NCBI RefSeq assembly: GCF_000428585.1
Contig: NZ_AUAF01000030.1
Location: 1 to 46,653, forward strand
Length of the DNA stretch: 46,653 nt
From: Zooshikella ganghwensis DSM 15267
GTDB lineage: Bacteria > Pseudomonadota > Gammaproteobacteria > Pseudomonadales > Zooshikellaceae
Direction of reading: 5' to 3'
In this document: one piece after another, positions 18,525 to 25,793 of the stretch
Layout: each line of letters begins with the position of its first letter
How positions within the stretch are numbered: the stretch's first letter is position 1
The notes under the pieces: model-generated
The model's input: only the letters and a program-made list of their open reading frames with translations
Told to the model about the DNA's origin: nothing
Databases searched by the model: none
Position numbers and translations under genes: made by a program

Positions 18525-18619
18525 CATACTACGAGTGTTTCCTACTCGTGCACTTGATTTGTAGTATGTTTACTACGTTAACGGGTTTAGACAAAGCCGG
18601 TGTTAACTCTGGCTTTTTT
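18525..18619 (+). ncRNA. Structured leader or small RNA with intrinsic terminator, upstream of fimL
   Basis: Several mutually exclusive helices are visible. CATACTAC (18525-18532) pairs with GTAGTATG (18561-18568). ACGAGT (18531-18536) pairs with ACTCGT (18544-18549). GTAGTA (18561-18566) can instead pair with TACTAC (18571-18576). GTTAAC at 18577-18582 can pair with GTTAAC at 18602-18607, inside the loop of the final hairpin AAAGCC/GGCTTT (18593-18616), which runs into a T-run to 18619. This is the layout of an attenuator, or of a small RNA with its own terminator. fimL starts 39 bases after the T-run. Confidence 0.5.
18593..18619 (+). terminator. Intrinsic terminator 39 bases before fimL
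   Basis: Stem AAAGCC/GGCTTT with a 12-base loop followed by a run of T residues on the plus strand. As no plus-strand gene lies upstream within 2.4 kb, it must end either a non-coding RNA or an attenuated fimL leader. Confidence 0.65.
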
Positions 18620-18657
18620 CATGCTGTTAATACCATGATGTTTGGAGTTACTATCTG

Positions 18658-20367
18658 ATGGCGGGTGCTTCTTCTTTAAGCTTGGTTCGTGATGAACTGG
18701 AAGCCACAATCCAGAATGCCGAACACAGTTTGGAAAGTTTTATTGAGGACCGTGAAAATGGCTCTCATATCCAGTCGTGTGTAGATTATTTGCAGCAAAT
18801 ACGAGGCACACTCAATCTTATCGAAGTAAGTGGCGCGGAGCTACTCGCGCAAGAAATGCTGGAGTTGGCTACTGATATTCCTGAAGGGGCTTCTGCAGAG
18901 AAAGATGATACATTAAGTGCACTGGGTAATGGTCTATTTGTGTTGAATCGTTACCTGGAGTATTTACAACTTAATCGTAATGAAATTCCTGAACTGTTAA
19001 TTACAGTAATTAATGAATTACGAAGTGCGCGGAAAAAGGCTGCGCTTCCTGAAAGCCATTTCTTTACAGTTCGTCTAGACTCCACTATTCCCCAGCCTGA
19101 TGAGTCAGCAGAATTATCTACCCAGGAGTTAGGACAGAGTACACGTCGATTACGACAGATGTATCAAGTGGGCCTGTTAGGGTTAATTCGAGAAGAGAAT
19201 GTTTACTCCAGTGCACGGTTAATGTCACGTGCATTAACACGGCTGTACCGGCTTTATGGAAAACAGTCTTTTGCCAAGCTTCTTTGGGTGGGCAGTGCTG
19301 CATTAGAGTCTTTTGCTGATGTTGAAATGCAAGTGACTAAGCCCAGGAAAATGCTGCTTGCTTCCGTTGACCGTCAGATAAAGCGCTTACAGTCACCTAC
19401 TGAAGAACTAGCGAATATTGAACCGCCCAAGGCGATACTTAAAGAGCTGCTTTATTACATTGCTCTTGCTAGTAGCAAAGGCCCGCTTGCTACTGCGGTG
19501 CAAAAAACCTTTGGATTGCTACCGTTACCGTTTAATGACCACCGGCTAGCAGAAGAGCGCTCTATTTTGGCTGGACCAGGTAACGAAGTTTACCGTTCGG
19601 TATCCAGTGCGATCAAAGAAGAGCTGGCGACAATTAAAGATATGCTTGATCTCCTTGAGCGTGGCGCTGGCCATACTGAAAATGACTTCTCCGATATGCA
19701 AGATAGCCTGGGTCGTTTAGCCAATACTTTAATTGTTGTGGGTTTGTTATCCGCAGCTAAATCCCTCAAAGCACAACAACAGGTTGTGGCTGACTGGCAG
19801 CAAGCTGGTGAGGTTCATGACCAGGAACAATTGCTGAAACTCGCAGATACTGTACTGTATGTCGAGTCTCTGGTTTCTAGTCTAGAAAGCTCAATGGTCA
19901 AAGCTTCTCGTCATGATGCCACTCCAGGAAGCGAGTCATCAACGATGGCTAATACTCAACTGACTGAAGCAAGAATTGTTGTGGTTGAGGAGTCACAAGC
20001 AGGGTTAGCTTTGGCAAAACGAGCCATTACTGCTTTTATGGAGTCGAACTGGGATAAAATGCATTTAGGCAATCTTCCTGCTACGTTAGATGCGGTGCGG
20101 GGGGGACTCTTCTTTTTAGGGCTTGAGCGTGCTTCAGCGGTGCTTGATGCTTGCAATCGCTTTATTCAAGAGCGCATTATGAAAAGTGCAGAACCACCTT
20201 CTACAGAAATGTTGGAAACCCTGGCTGATGCCTTGACCAGTTTAGAGTACTTCTTAGAAGGGATGGAAAGCACACAGCAAGCCGCCCAGGAAGTACTTGA
20301 GTTGGCCGAAACCAGTTTGGCAGACTTAGGTTATAAAACCAGTTATCAAGCAACGCCTGCTTCATAA
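18658..20367 (+). CDS. fimL: FimL-type regulator of type IV pili and cAMP signalling
   Basis: A 569-residue soluble helical protein whose first 230 residues resemble the N-terminus of the chemotaxis-like kinase ChpA/PilL. It begins AGASSLSLVRDELEATIQNAEHSLESF and contains LQQIRGTLNLIEVSGAELLAQEMLELATDIPEGAS. This corresponds to FimL of P. aeruginosa, known to be needed for twitching motility and normal cAMP levels through the Chp-Vfr pathway and to interact with PilG and FimV. FimL proteins carry degenerate phosphotransfer-like repeats; no canonical Hpt His motif (HTLKG-type) is seen here. nudC follows 67 bases later, as recalled for Pseudomonas, which supports orthology. Expression may be controlled by the structured leader upstream. 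Confidence 0.88.
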   Translation: MAGASSLSLVRDELEATIQNAEHSLESFIEDRENGSHIQSCVDYLQQIRGTLNLIEVSGAELLAQEMLELATDIPEGASAEKDDTLSALGNGLFVLNRYLEYLQLNRNEIPELLITVINELRSARKKAALPESHFFTVRLDSTIPQPDESAELSTQELGQSTRRLRQMYQVGLLGLIREENVYSSARLMSRALTRLYRLYGKQSFAKLLWVGSAALESFADVEMQVTKPRKMLLASVDRQIKRLQSPTEELANIEPPKAILKELLYYIALASSKGPLATAVQKTFGLLPLPFNDHRLAEERSILAGPGNEVYRSVSSAIKEELATIKDMLDLLERGAGHTENDFSDMQDSLGRLANTLIVVGLLSAAKSLKAQQQVVADWQQAGEVHDQEQLLKLADTVLYVESLVSSLESSMVKASRHDATPGSESSTMANTQLTEARIVVVEESQAGLALAKRAITAFMESNWDKMHLGNLPATLDAVRGGLFFLGLERASAVLDACNRFIQERIMKSAEPPSTEMLETLADALTSLEYFLEGMESTQQAAQEVLELAETSLADLGYKTSYQATPAS

Positions 20368-20434
20368 CGACATAAGGTTACTGTGAACGATAACTAATGC
20401 GCTTAACTGTTTATTGCGCTCGACTAATAGTACC

Positions 20435-21268
20435 ATGAAAGTATTGCTCGATCCTTTACCTTTTACACCTTATGTGTCTTCTAATTTATTAGAGCATACT
20501 AAGCATGTTGTCTTTATTAATGGGCAGGTTGTTTGCTGGGCTGCTAGCCAGTCACCATTATTAACGTCTTCTCAATGGCAAATGCTGCAGTCAGCCTTAA
20601 ACACTGAACCGCTATCATTTAGTTTGGCGCAATTTCAGCAGCAGCAGGTTGCTGGGCATGTACTTTCTATCGATTGTGACCTACCTAAAGCGTTTGTCCT
20701 TTTGCCGCTTAGAGCGGTGCTACTATCTTTGCCATCTGCTACTGCAGGATTACTTAATTATGCGATGCAACTGGCGGACTGGCATGATTTACACCGTTAT
20801 TGTGGGCGCTGTAGCCAGCCACTAACGGACCACCCAACCGAGCGCGCCAAAGTTTGTCGCTGTGGGGCAAGAAGTCGATATCCCACGATTAGTCCTTGCG
20901 TTATCGTGCTGATTACCAGGGGAACGCAGATGCTGTTGGCGCGAGCTCCTCACTATCCTGAAGGACGGTATAGCACAATTGCAGGTTTTTTGGAGCCTGG
21001 AGAAAGCGTTGAGCAGGGCCTCAAGCGGGAAGTTAAAGAAGAAGTGGGTGTTGATGTATGTAACTTACAGTATAAAGCGAGCCAGCCCTGGCCATTTCCC
21101 AACTCATTGATGTTAGGTTTTCATGCTGATCATGCTGCGGGCGAAATTTTAATTGATAATCATGAAATTATTGCAGCGGACTGGTTCGGTCCCGAAAACT
21201 TACCACAACTGCCTCCCCCCATTTCCATTGCACGCTGGTTAATTGATGACTTTTTATCCTCATGCTGA
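20435..21268 (+). CDS. nudC: NAD+ diphosphatase / NADH pyrophosphatase, NAD-cap decapping NudC
   Basis: A Nudix hydrolase of 277 residues that splits NAD(H) and removes NAD caps from RNA. The Nudix box is GFLEPGESVEQGLKREVKEE, and the family-specific SQPWPFPNSLM motif follows it. A zinc-ribbon lies before the catalytic domain: the first pair is CGRC, but the second pair reads CRC (one residue between the cysteines) instead of the usual CxxC, with an extra residue afterwards. The ATG at 20435 is chosen because it gives the normal N-terminus MKVLLDPL; a TTG seven codons earlier is weak. Confidence 0.95.
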   Translation: MKVLLDPLPFTPYVSSNLLEHTKHVVFINGQVVCWAASQSPLLTSSQWQMLQSALNTEPLSFSLAQFQQQQVAGHVLSIDCDLPKAFVLLPLRAVLLSLPSATAGLLNYAMQLADWHDLHRYCGRCSQPLTDHPTERAKVCRCGARSRYPTISPCVIVLITRGTQMLLARAPHYPEGRYSTIAGFLEPGESVEQGLKREVKEEVGVDVCNLQYKASQPWPFPNSLMLGFHADHAAGEILIDNHEIIAADWFGPENLPQLPPPISIARWLIDDFLSSC

Positions 21269-21446
21269 CGGGTATTTATTTCGGTTAACCGCACTCTTTT
21301 CTTTTAGGAATATTTAAGAAACTTCAGGTTGCTGACTTTTTTGACTAGTCTTTTGACTATGTTTATTTAGTGAGACTTTTTCTGTCGGCCATTTTGCAAA
21401 CCACTGGTTTGCATTGAGCCTGTCTTAAAAGTGAAAGGATGCTGCT

Positions 21447-22187
21447 ATGGTGTATCTGGCTATTGCTGGAGTCATGTGCTTTATTGCCCTGCTTATGTTA
21501 TTGCTGGGGTTGCGATTATTATTTTCGGTACATTGGATTTTAGGATGGTTGCGAGGCACTATAGGGCTATTAGCACTGTCAGTGAGTATATTTTTAACCT
21601 GGGCCGCGTTAGATGTAACTGACTATGATGAGTTGGGATATAACGAAGCGTTAGCAACAGTGCGTTTTAAAGAAAATCAGCCAAATCAGTTTCAAGTTAC
21701 GTTTAGTGAAACTCAAGGTGTTAGCCACTATTTACATTTAGCAGGTAGTCAGTGGCAAGTTACTATTTATGGGTTAATGACAAACGCAACCTTACAAAAC
21801 TTTGGAATTCCTGCAGGTTTTAAATTTGTTAAAATAGAAGGTGTTGATGGGCAACAGCCAACTAGCCAAAAAATGTTGACAGAAAGTCGCTATGGTCTGG
21901 ATATTTGGCATGTCTTACAACGATTTAGCTGGCTTTTTCCTCAGGTGTCAGCGAAAGCCTTTGTCTCATCACTGCATCCCGCCAAAGCAGATGCCTTGTA
22001 TCGAATATCAATGACGTTGAAAGGTGTTGAGGTTAAGGAGTTAAGTGGGGGAGTGAAGGATAATGCCACTAATGCTCAAGAAGAATTAAATGCAGCTACC
22101 AAAGAGCAAACGGCTGAAGTAGAAGAGCGTGAGGGAGAAGCAGAAACTGTTTCTCCTGATACTGATCAGGCGACAGGCCCAGAATAA
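21447..22187 (+). CDS. Conserved two-helix membrane protein of unknown function
   Basis: A 246-residue protein with two N-terminal transmembrane helices (about residues 1-28 and 32-54), which enclose only a very short loop. A predominantly beta-type domain follows, in which VHYLHLAGSQW-like and DIWHVLQRFSWLFP segments can be seen. The last 50 residues are Glu/Thr/Ala-rich and probably disordered. A similar gene is recalled beside nudC in Pseudomonas, often labelled a cation/multidrug efflux pump, but nothing in this sequence supports transport. It is likely an envelope protein with an extracytoplasmic domain. It starts 178 bases after nudC. Confidence 0.7.
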   Translation: MVYLAIAGVMCFIALLMLLLGLRLLFSVHWILGWLRGTIGLLALSVSIFLTWAALDVTDYDELGYNEALATVRFKENQPNQFQVTFSETQGVSHYLHLAGSQWQVTIYGLMTNATLQNFGIPAGFKFVKIEGVDGQQPTSQKMLTESRYGLDIWHVLQRFSWLFPQVSAKAFVSSLHPAKADALYRISMTLKGVEVKELSGGVKDNATNAQEELNAATKEQTAEVEEREGEAETVSPDTDQATGPE

Positions 22188-22244
22188 GCAATATCTACTA
22201 AATAATGCAGTAAAGCAGATTCTTCCTAGGCTTTATTCTTGCGA

Positions 22245-22272
22245 GTGTAAGCCTACAGTAGCAGGCTTACAC
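22245..22272. terminator. Hairpin between convergent genes, possible terminator
   Basis: GTGTAAGCCT and AGGCTTACAC form a perfect 10-bp stem with an eight-base loop, located between the convergent gene ends at 22187 and 22331. Only a weak T-rich stretch (CATTTTT) follows 13 bases later, so termination efficiency is doubtful. Confidence 0.5.
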
Positions 22273-22330
22273 CTAGATACGTCTCATTTTTGGAGGTTAG
22301 GGGAAATACAAAAAGGCTCAGCTAGGATAT

Positions 22331-22648
22331 TTAGTCAATAGGAAATAGTTCACTGAGTTTAGTGGCCAACATGACATCGCCTTCTGCACGTAAATTACCC
22401 GCCATAAATGCCTGCATACCATCTACTTCCCCAGTCATGATGCCATCTAATGTTTCGGCATTCATAATTAAGGTGACAGAAGGATCATCAGAAGCACCTT
22501 CATTAATTTCACAAGTTCCGTTTTTTACAATGATGTGGTAAGTGTCACCATCTTCAATATCAAGTTGGAAAATAACGTCAAGACCTGCGGCAGCATCGGG
22601 GTTGAATTTTTCCTTCATGTCTTGAAGTGTATTAGCAACAGTTGTCAT
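22331..22648 (-). CDS. SCP2 sterol/lipid-transfer domain protein
   Basis: A 105-residue protein consisting of one SCP-2 domain: an N-terminal helix, VIFQLDIEDGDTYHIIVKNGTCEINEG, then PSVTLIMNAETLDGIMTGEVDGMQAFMAGNLRAEGDVMLATKLSELF. The domain binds hydrophobic ligands such as fatty acyl chains. The bacterial stand-alone version has no established substrate. It has no signal peptide and should be cytoplasmic. It is convergent with the preceding membrane-protein gene and divergent from sohB. Confidence 0.9.
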   Translation of the reverse strand: MTTVANTLQDMKEKFNPDAAAGLDVIFQLDIEDGDTYHIIVKNGTCEINEGASDDPSVTLIMNAETLDGIMTGEVDGMQAFMAGNLRAEGDVMLATKLSELFPID

Positions 22649-23128
22649 CGTCGAAATCTCACAAGGTTAGTTTATTGGTACAAAGTTTTAAAAACTAAAC
22701 AGTTCCTGGTAGGCATGCCCCACAATTTGTGACACAAGTTGAGCATGTTCGTTTTCTCTATTTTTAACAAGCCTATATATAACACAGGTTATCCCTAATA
22801 AATGTTATAGCTTGTATGTGTCTTATTACTGTATCAGCACACGCTAAATGGTGAAAACGTGTTTTTAAAAAGAAGTTGGTGCCAGCAGGTTATGCAGTTT
22901 AAGCTAGGCTGTCAACCTAAAATCATACAATTGTTTGAATTTTGAATATGGCACGTTAATGGAGTAAGTGCTTTGGTGAGTGGTCTTTAATGTAAGGCTC
23001 GCTAACATGAAAATACGTGCTGTTAATACTCGGTCTTTTGGGTTGTTTTTGCTAAAATAGCACCTTATTTTGATAAAGTCTGGCGACGTGAATGTGCTTT
23101 ATCCGTTGTGTTTTATGGGAGGATAACC
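22649..23128. other. 480-bp divergent intergenic region
   Basis: This gap separates the divergent SCP2 and sohB genes and must hold both promoters. A short dyad TTGTGACACAA lies at 22727-22737. No coding sequence or clear terminator is seen. Confidence 0.5.
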
Positions 23129-24169
23129 TTGGAATTTTTGGCTGAATACGGTTTGTTCATTGCTAAGGTCGTTACAGTAGTGGTTGCTGTATTGATCTTA
23201 GTGGCTGGCATTGTGGCAATTAATAGTCGACATAAGAAGTCAGTTGCTGGGCATATTGAAGTTAAAAACTTGTCTAAACATTATACTGAAGTAAAGGATA
23301 CGTTACGTAATGCTGTATTAGATAAAGAAACGCTGAAAGCATTACATAAAGAGGAGAAAAAACAGGAAAAGCAAGCTCATAAAAAGACAGGTGAGGAGAG
23401 TGAACCTCGTCGTTCTCGTTTATACGTAGTTGACTTTCATGGGGATATCAAAGCCTCTCAGGTTGATTCATTGCGTGAAGAAATCACTGCGATTCTGAGT
23501 ATTGCTGAGCCACAAGATGAAGTCGTTGTGCGTTTAGAAAGTGCGGGTGGAGTGGTTCATGGTTATGGGCTAGCTGCTGCGCAGTTAAATCGAGTGCGGG
23601 ATAAAGGCATTCCACTCACCATCTCGGTTGATAAGGTGGCTGCCAGTGGCGGTTATATGATGGCATGTGTTGCGAACAAAATTATTGCAGCGCCATTTGC
23701 TATTCTTGGTTCTATAGGTGTTGTTGCTCAGTTGCCTAACCTTCATCGACTTTTGAAGAAGCATGAGATTGACTTTGAACTTCACACTGCAGGTGAGTAC
23801 AAACGTACATTGACGGTTTTTGGTGAAAATACTGATCAGGGGCGCAAAAAGTTTATTGATGATCTGGAAGATACTCATGAGCTATTTAAAGCATTTGTTC
23901 AAGAGCATCGTCCTGTGCTGGATATGGATAAGATAGCCACGGGAGAGATTTGGTTTGGGCGTCGCGCACAAGCGGTAAATTTGGTAGATGAGCTAAAAAC
24001 CAGTGATGAATATTTAACCGTTAAAGTTGATGAAGCTGATATTTATCATGTGGTGTATGAACATAAAAAATCGCTTCCAGAAAAACTGGGTATAGCTGTA
24101 CAGACTGCTGCTGATCGTTTGCTACTGCGTTGGTTGCAAACATTGCAATGGGGGCGCTTTTTTTCTTAA
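23129..24169 (+). CDS. sohB: Inner-membrane signal-peptide-peptidase-like protease SohB
   Basis: A serine protease of family S49 anchored by an N-terminal helix (about residues 10-32). The nucleophilic Ser lies in VDKVAASGGYMMACVA and the Lys general base in LHTAGEYKRTLTVFGENTDQGR, giving the Ser-Lys dyad of the SppA/SohB family. A cytoplasmic or periplasmic basic linker follows the membrane helix. The TTG at 23129-23131 is preferred as start: GGGAGG lies six bases upstream and the protein then begins MEFLAEYG as in relatives. An in-frame GTG at 23108 would precede the ribosome binding site. The next gene begins 40 bases later. Confidence 0.93.
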   Translation: MEFLAEYGLFIAKVVTVVVAVLILVAGIVAINSRHKKSVAGHIEVKNLSKHYTEVKDTLRNAVLDKETLKALHKEEKKQEKQAHKKTGEESEPRRSRLYVVDFHGDIKASQVDSLREEITAILSIAEPQDEVVVRLESAGGVVHGYGLAAAQLNRVRDKGIPLTISVDKVAASGGYMMACVANKIIAAPFAILGSIGVVAQLPNLHRLLKKHEIDFELHTAGEYKRTLTVFGENTDQGRKKFIDDLEDTHELFKAFVQEHRPVLDMDKIATGEIWFGRRAQAVNLVDELKTSDEYLTVKVDEADIYHVVYEHKKSLPEKLGIAVQTAADRLLLRWLQTLQWGRFFS

Positions 24170-24209
24170 CGGCACCGGCTGCTCTTAGGTTTCTCAGTCC
24201 GGAGGTTAA

Positions 24210-25211
24210 ATGACACAGTTTAAGGCATTATGGGTTGAAAAGGACGCCAGACAGAATAGCTTTGTCCAGCGTATTGTAACACTTGATACGGCTGATCTGC
24301 CGGCAGGGGAGGTATTGATTCGTGTTCATTACTCCTCGCTTAACTTTAAAGATGCCTTATCGGCCATGGGAAACCGAGCCGTTACCAAGCACTACCCTCA
24401 TACGCCTGGCATAGATGCTTCTGGTGTCATTGTAGCTAGCGATCATCCTGATTGGGAGCCAGGGCAGGAAGTGATAGTTACAGGTTATGATTTGGGTATG
24501 AACACATCGGGTGGCTTTGGCCAGTATATTCGTGTACCTGCCCAGTGGTTGGTTCCTTTACCTGCCGGCCTGTCACTTTATGATGCAATGGCTCTCGGTA
24601 CCGCTGGACTCACAGTGGCCTTGAGTATCAGCAAGTTGTTACGCATGGGGTTGACTCCAGAGGCTGGTTACGTATTTGTCACTGGAGCAACCGGAGGGGT
24701 TGGCAGCTTAAGTGTGGCACTTTTAAAGCAGTTAGGTTATTCCGTTGCCGCAAGTACGGGTAAGTTAGAACAAGCGGATTACTTAAGTCGGCTTGGTGCT
24801 AACATGATCCTTGATCGTGAAACGTTGTTTGAGGGGAATGACAAACCCTTACTTAAACCGCGTTGGGCTGCCGCTATAGATACTGTAGGCGGTGATATTT
24901 TGTTTAATGTGATTAAGTCGCTGCAGTATGGTGGTATCGTTGCCTGTTGTGGGATGGTGGCTTCGCCAGAGTTTAGTGCTAATGTCTACCCTTTTATTTT
25001 ACGAGGCGTCAGCTTACTTGGGGTTGATTCGGTAGAAGGATCAATTAAAACCAAACAGTTAATGTGGCAAAAACTAGCATCTGATTGGCGAATTAAAGCG
25101 TTACCCCTTATTGCGCGTGAAATACCATTAACACTATTGCCTGAATATACTCAGCAGATTTTTCGAGGCAAAGTGGTCGGCCGAATTGTCGTTAATATGC
25201 AGTCAGTTTAA
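24210..25211 (+). CDS. acuI: Acrylyl-CoA reductase / YhdH-family quinone oxidoreductase
   Basis: A 333-residue medium-chain dehydrogenase/reductase without structural zinc cysteines. The N-terminal catalytic domain contains [15 protein letters not shown] and [11 protein letters not shown], typical of the YhdH/YhfP group. The NADPH-binding fold shows [21 protein letters not shown]. Characterised relatives (AcuI) reduce acryloyl-CoA to propionyl-CoA, relevant to DMSP breakdown in marine bacteria, but the family is broad and the substrate here is inferred. A good ribosome binding site (CCGGAGG) precedes the ATG. It follows sohB in the same order recalled for Pseudomonas. Confidence 0.85.
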   Translation: MTQFKALWVEKDARQNSFVQRIVTLDTADLPAGEVLIRVHYSSLNFKDALSAMGNRAVTKHYPHTPGIDASGVIVASDHPDWEPGQEVIVTGYDLGMNTSGGFGQYIRVPAQWLVPLPAGLSLYDAMALGTAGLTVALSISKLLRMGLTPEAGYVFVTGATGGVGSLSVALLKQLGYSVAASTGKLEQADYLSRLGANMILDRETLFEGNDKPLLKPRWAAAIDTVGGDILFNVIKSLQYGGIVACCGMVASPEFSANVYPFILRGVSLLGVDSVEGSIKTKQLMWQKLASDWRIKALPLIAREIPLTLLPEYTQQIFRGKVVGRIVVNMQSV

Positions 25212-25228
25212 TAGGAGTGGGTCATCTC

Positions 25229-25654
25229 ATGTGGGCACAAAAAACGCTAACACTTCGTTCTCGTCCACGAGGGTTTCATTTAGTTACAGATGAAGTACTC
25301 CAGCAGCTCCCTGAGTTGTCACATTTAAAAATAGGTTTATTGCATTTATTTATTCAACATACGTCAGCCTCACTGGCGTTAAATGAAAATGCTGATCCGA
25401 CAGTGCGAGAAGATCTGGAAGCATTTTTGAATGAACATGTACCCGAAAATGCGCCTTATTTTCAGCATATTTATGAAGGGCCTGATGATATGCCTGCCCA
25501 TATTAAGTCCATTCTTATTGGTCCCTCATTAACTTTGCCTGTGAGTGAGGGACGGTTGCAGCTTGGAACATGGCAAGGCATTTACTTGGGTGAACACCGT
25601 GTTAGAGGTGGTTCCCGACAACTGGTTGCGACGATTCAAGGGGAATACTATTAG
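25229..25654 (+). CDS. YjbQ family (UPF0047) protein
   Basis: A 141-residue single-domain protein: [22 protein letters not shown] at the N-terminus, [31 protein letters not shown] in the middle, and [31 protein letters not shown] at the end. These are the conserved motifs of UPF0047/YjbQ, including the His in QHTSAS and the His near the C-terminus (EHR). The family has weak thiamin-phosphate synthase activity in some members. The physiological role is unsettled. The ATG at 25229 is chosen: the in-frame GTG at 25217 overlaps the AGGAG ribosome binding site. It lies directly after the reductase gene, probably co-transcribed. Confidence 0.9.
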   Translation: MWAQKTLTLRSRPRGFHLVTDEVLQQLPELSHLKIGLLHLFIQHTSASLALNENADPTVREDLEAFLNEHVPENAPYFQHIYEGPDDMPAHIKSILIGPSLTLPVSEGRLQLGTWQGIYLGEHRVRGGSRQLVATIQGEYY

Positions 25655-25712
25655 TCGTGATGTATTGACTCAGTGAGCGCGACTGGCAAAACGATAAAGT
25701 CTGCACCATAGT

Positions 25713-25769
25713 AAGTATACTCAGCATGCATCAATACTAGATAAATAAGCTGATGCTGTGAGTATACTT
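25713..25769. repeat. Imperfect inverted repeat before the transglutaminase-like gene
   Basis: AAGTATACTCAGCATGCATCA (25713-25733, here described as arm 1) is mirrored by TGATGCTGTGAGTATACTT (25751-25769). Eleven outer bases match perfectly and the inner part differs by a small insertion. There is no T-run after it. It ends 24 bases before the next start codon and could be an operator or a folded leader. Confidence 0.6.
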
Positions 25770-25793
25770 GTCATGGATTGCAGGAATTAACGC

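Larger units (their letters stand above)
17733..18657. other. 925-bp gene-free region rich in inverted repeats
   Basis: No coding sequence is supported on either strand between the divergent nhaB and fimL genes. The region holds a 22-bp palindrome (17760-17781), a spaced 18-bp inverted repeat (18031-18119), a 14-bp palindrome overlapping a 9-bp hairpin (18327-18358), and a multi-hairpin segment ending in an intrinsic terminator (18525-18619). It is the most structured non-coding stretch of the window. Confidence 0.7.

Noticed and set aside
21281-21291. CGGTTAACCG palindrome after nudC as a terminator
   Set aside because: Too short, without loop or T-run; an ordinary restriction-site-like dyad.
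21447-22187. Multidrug efflux pump
   Set aside because: Only two N-terminal helices and no transporter motifs; the label used for relatives is not supported.
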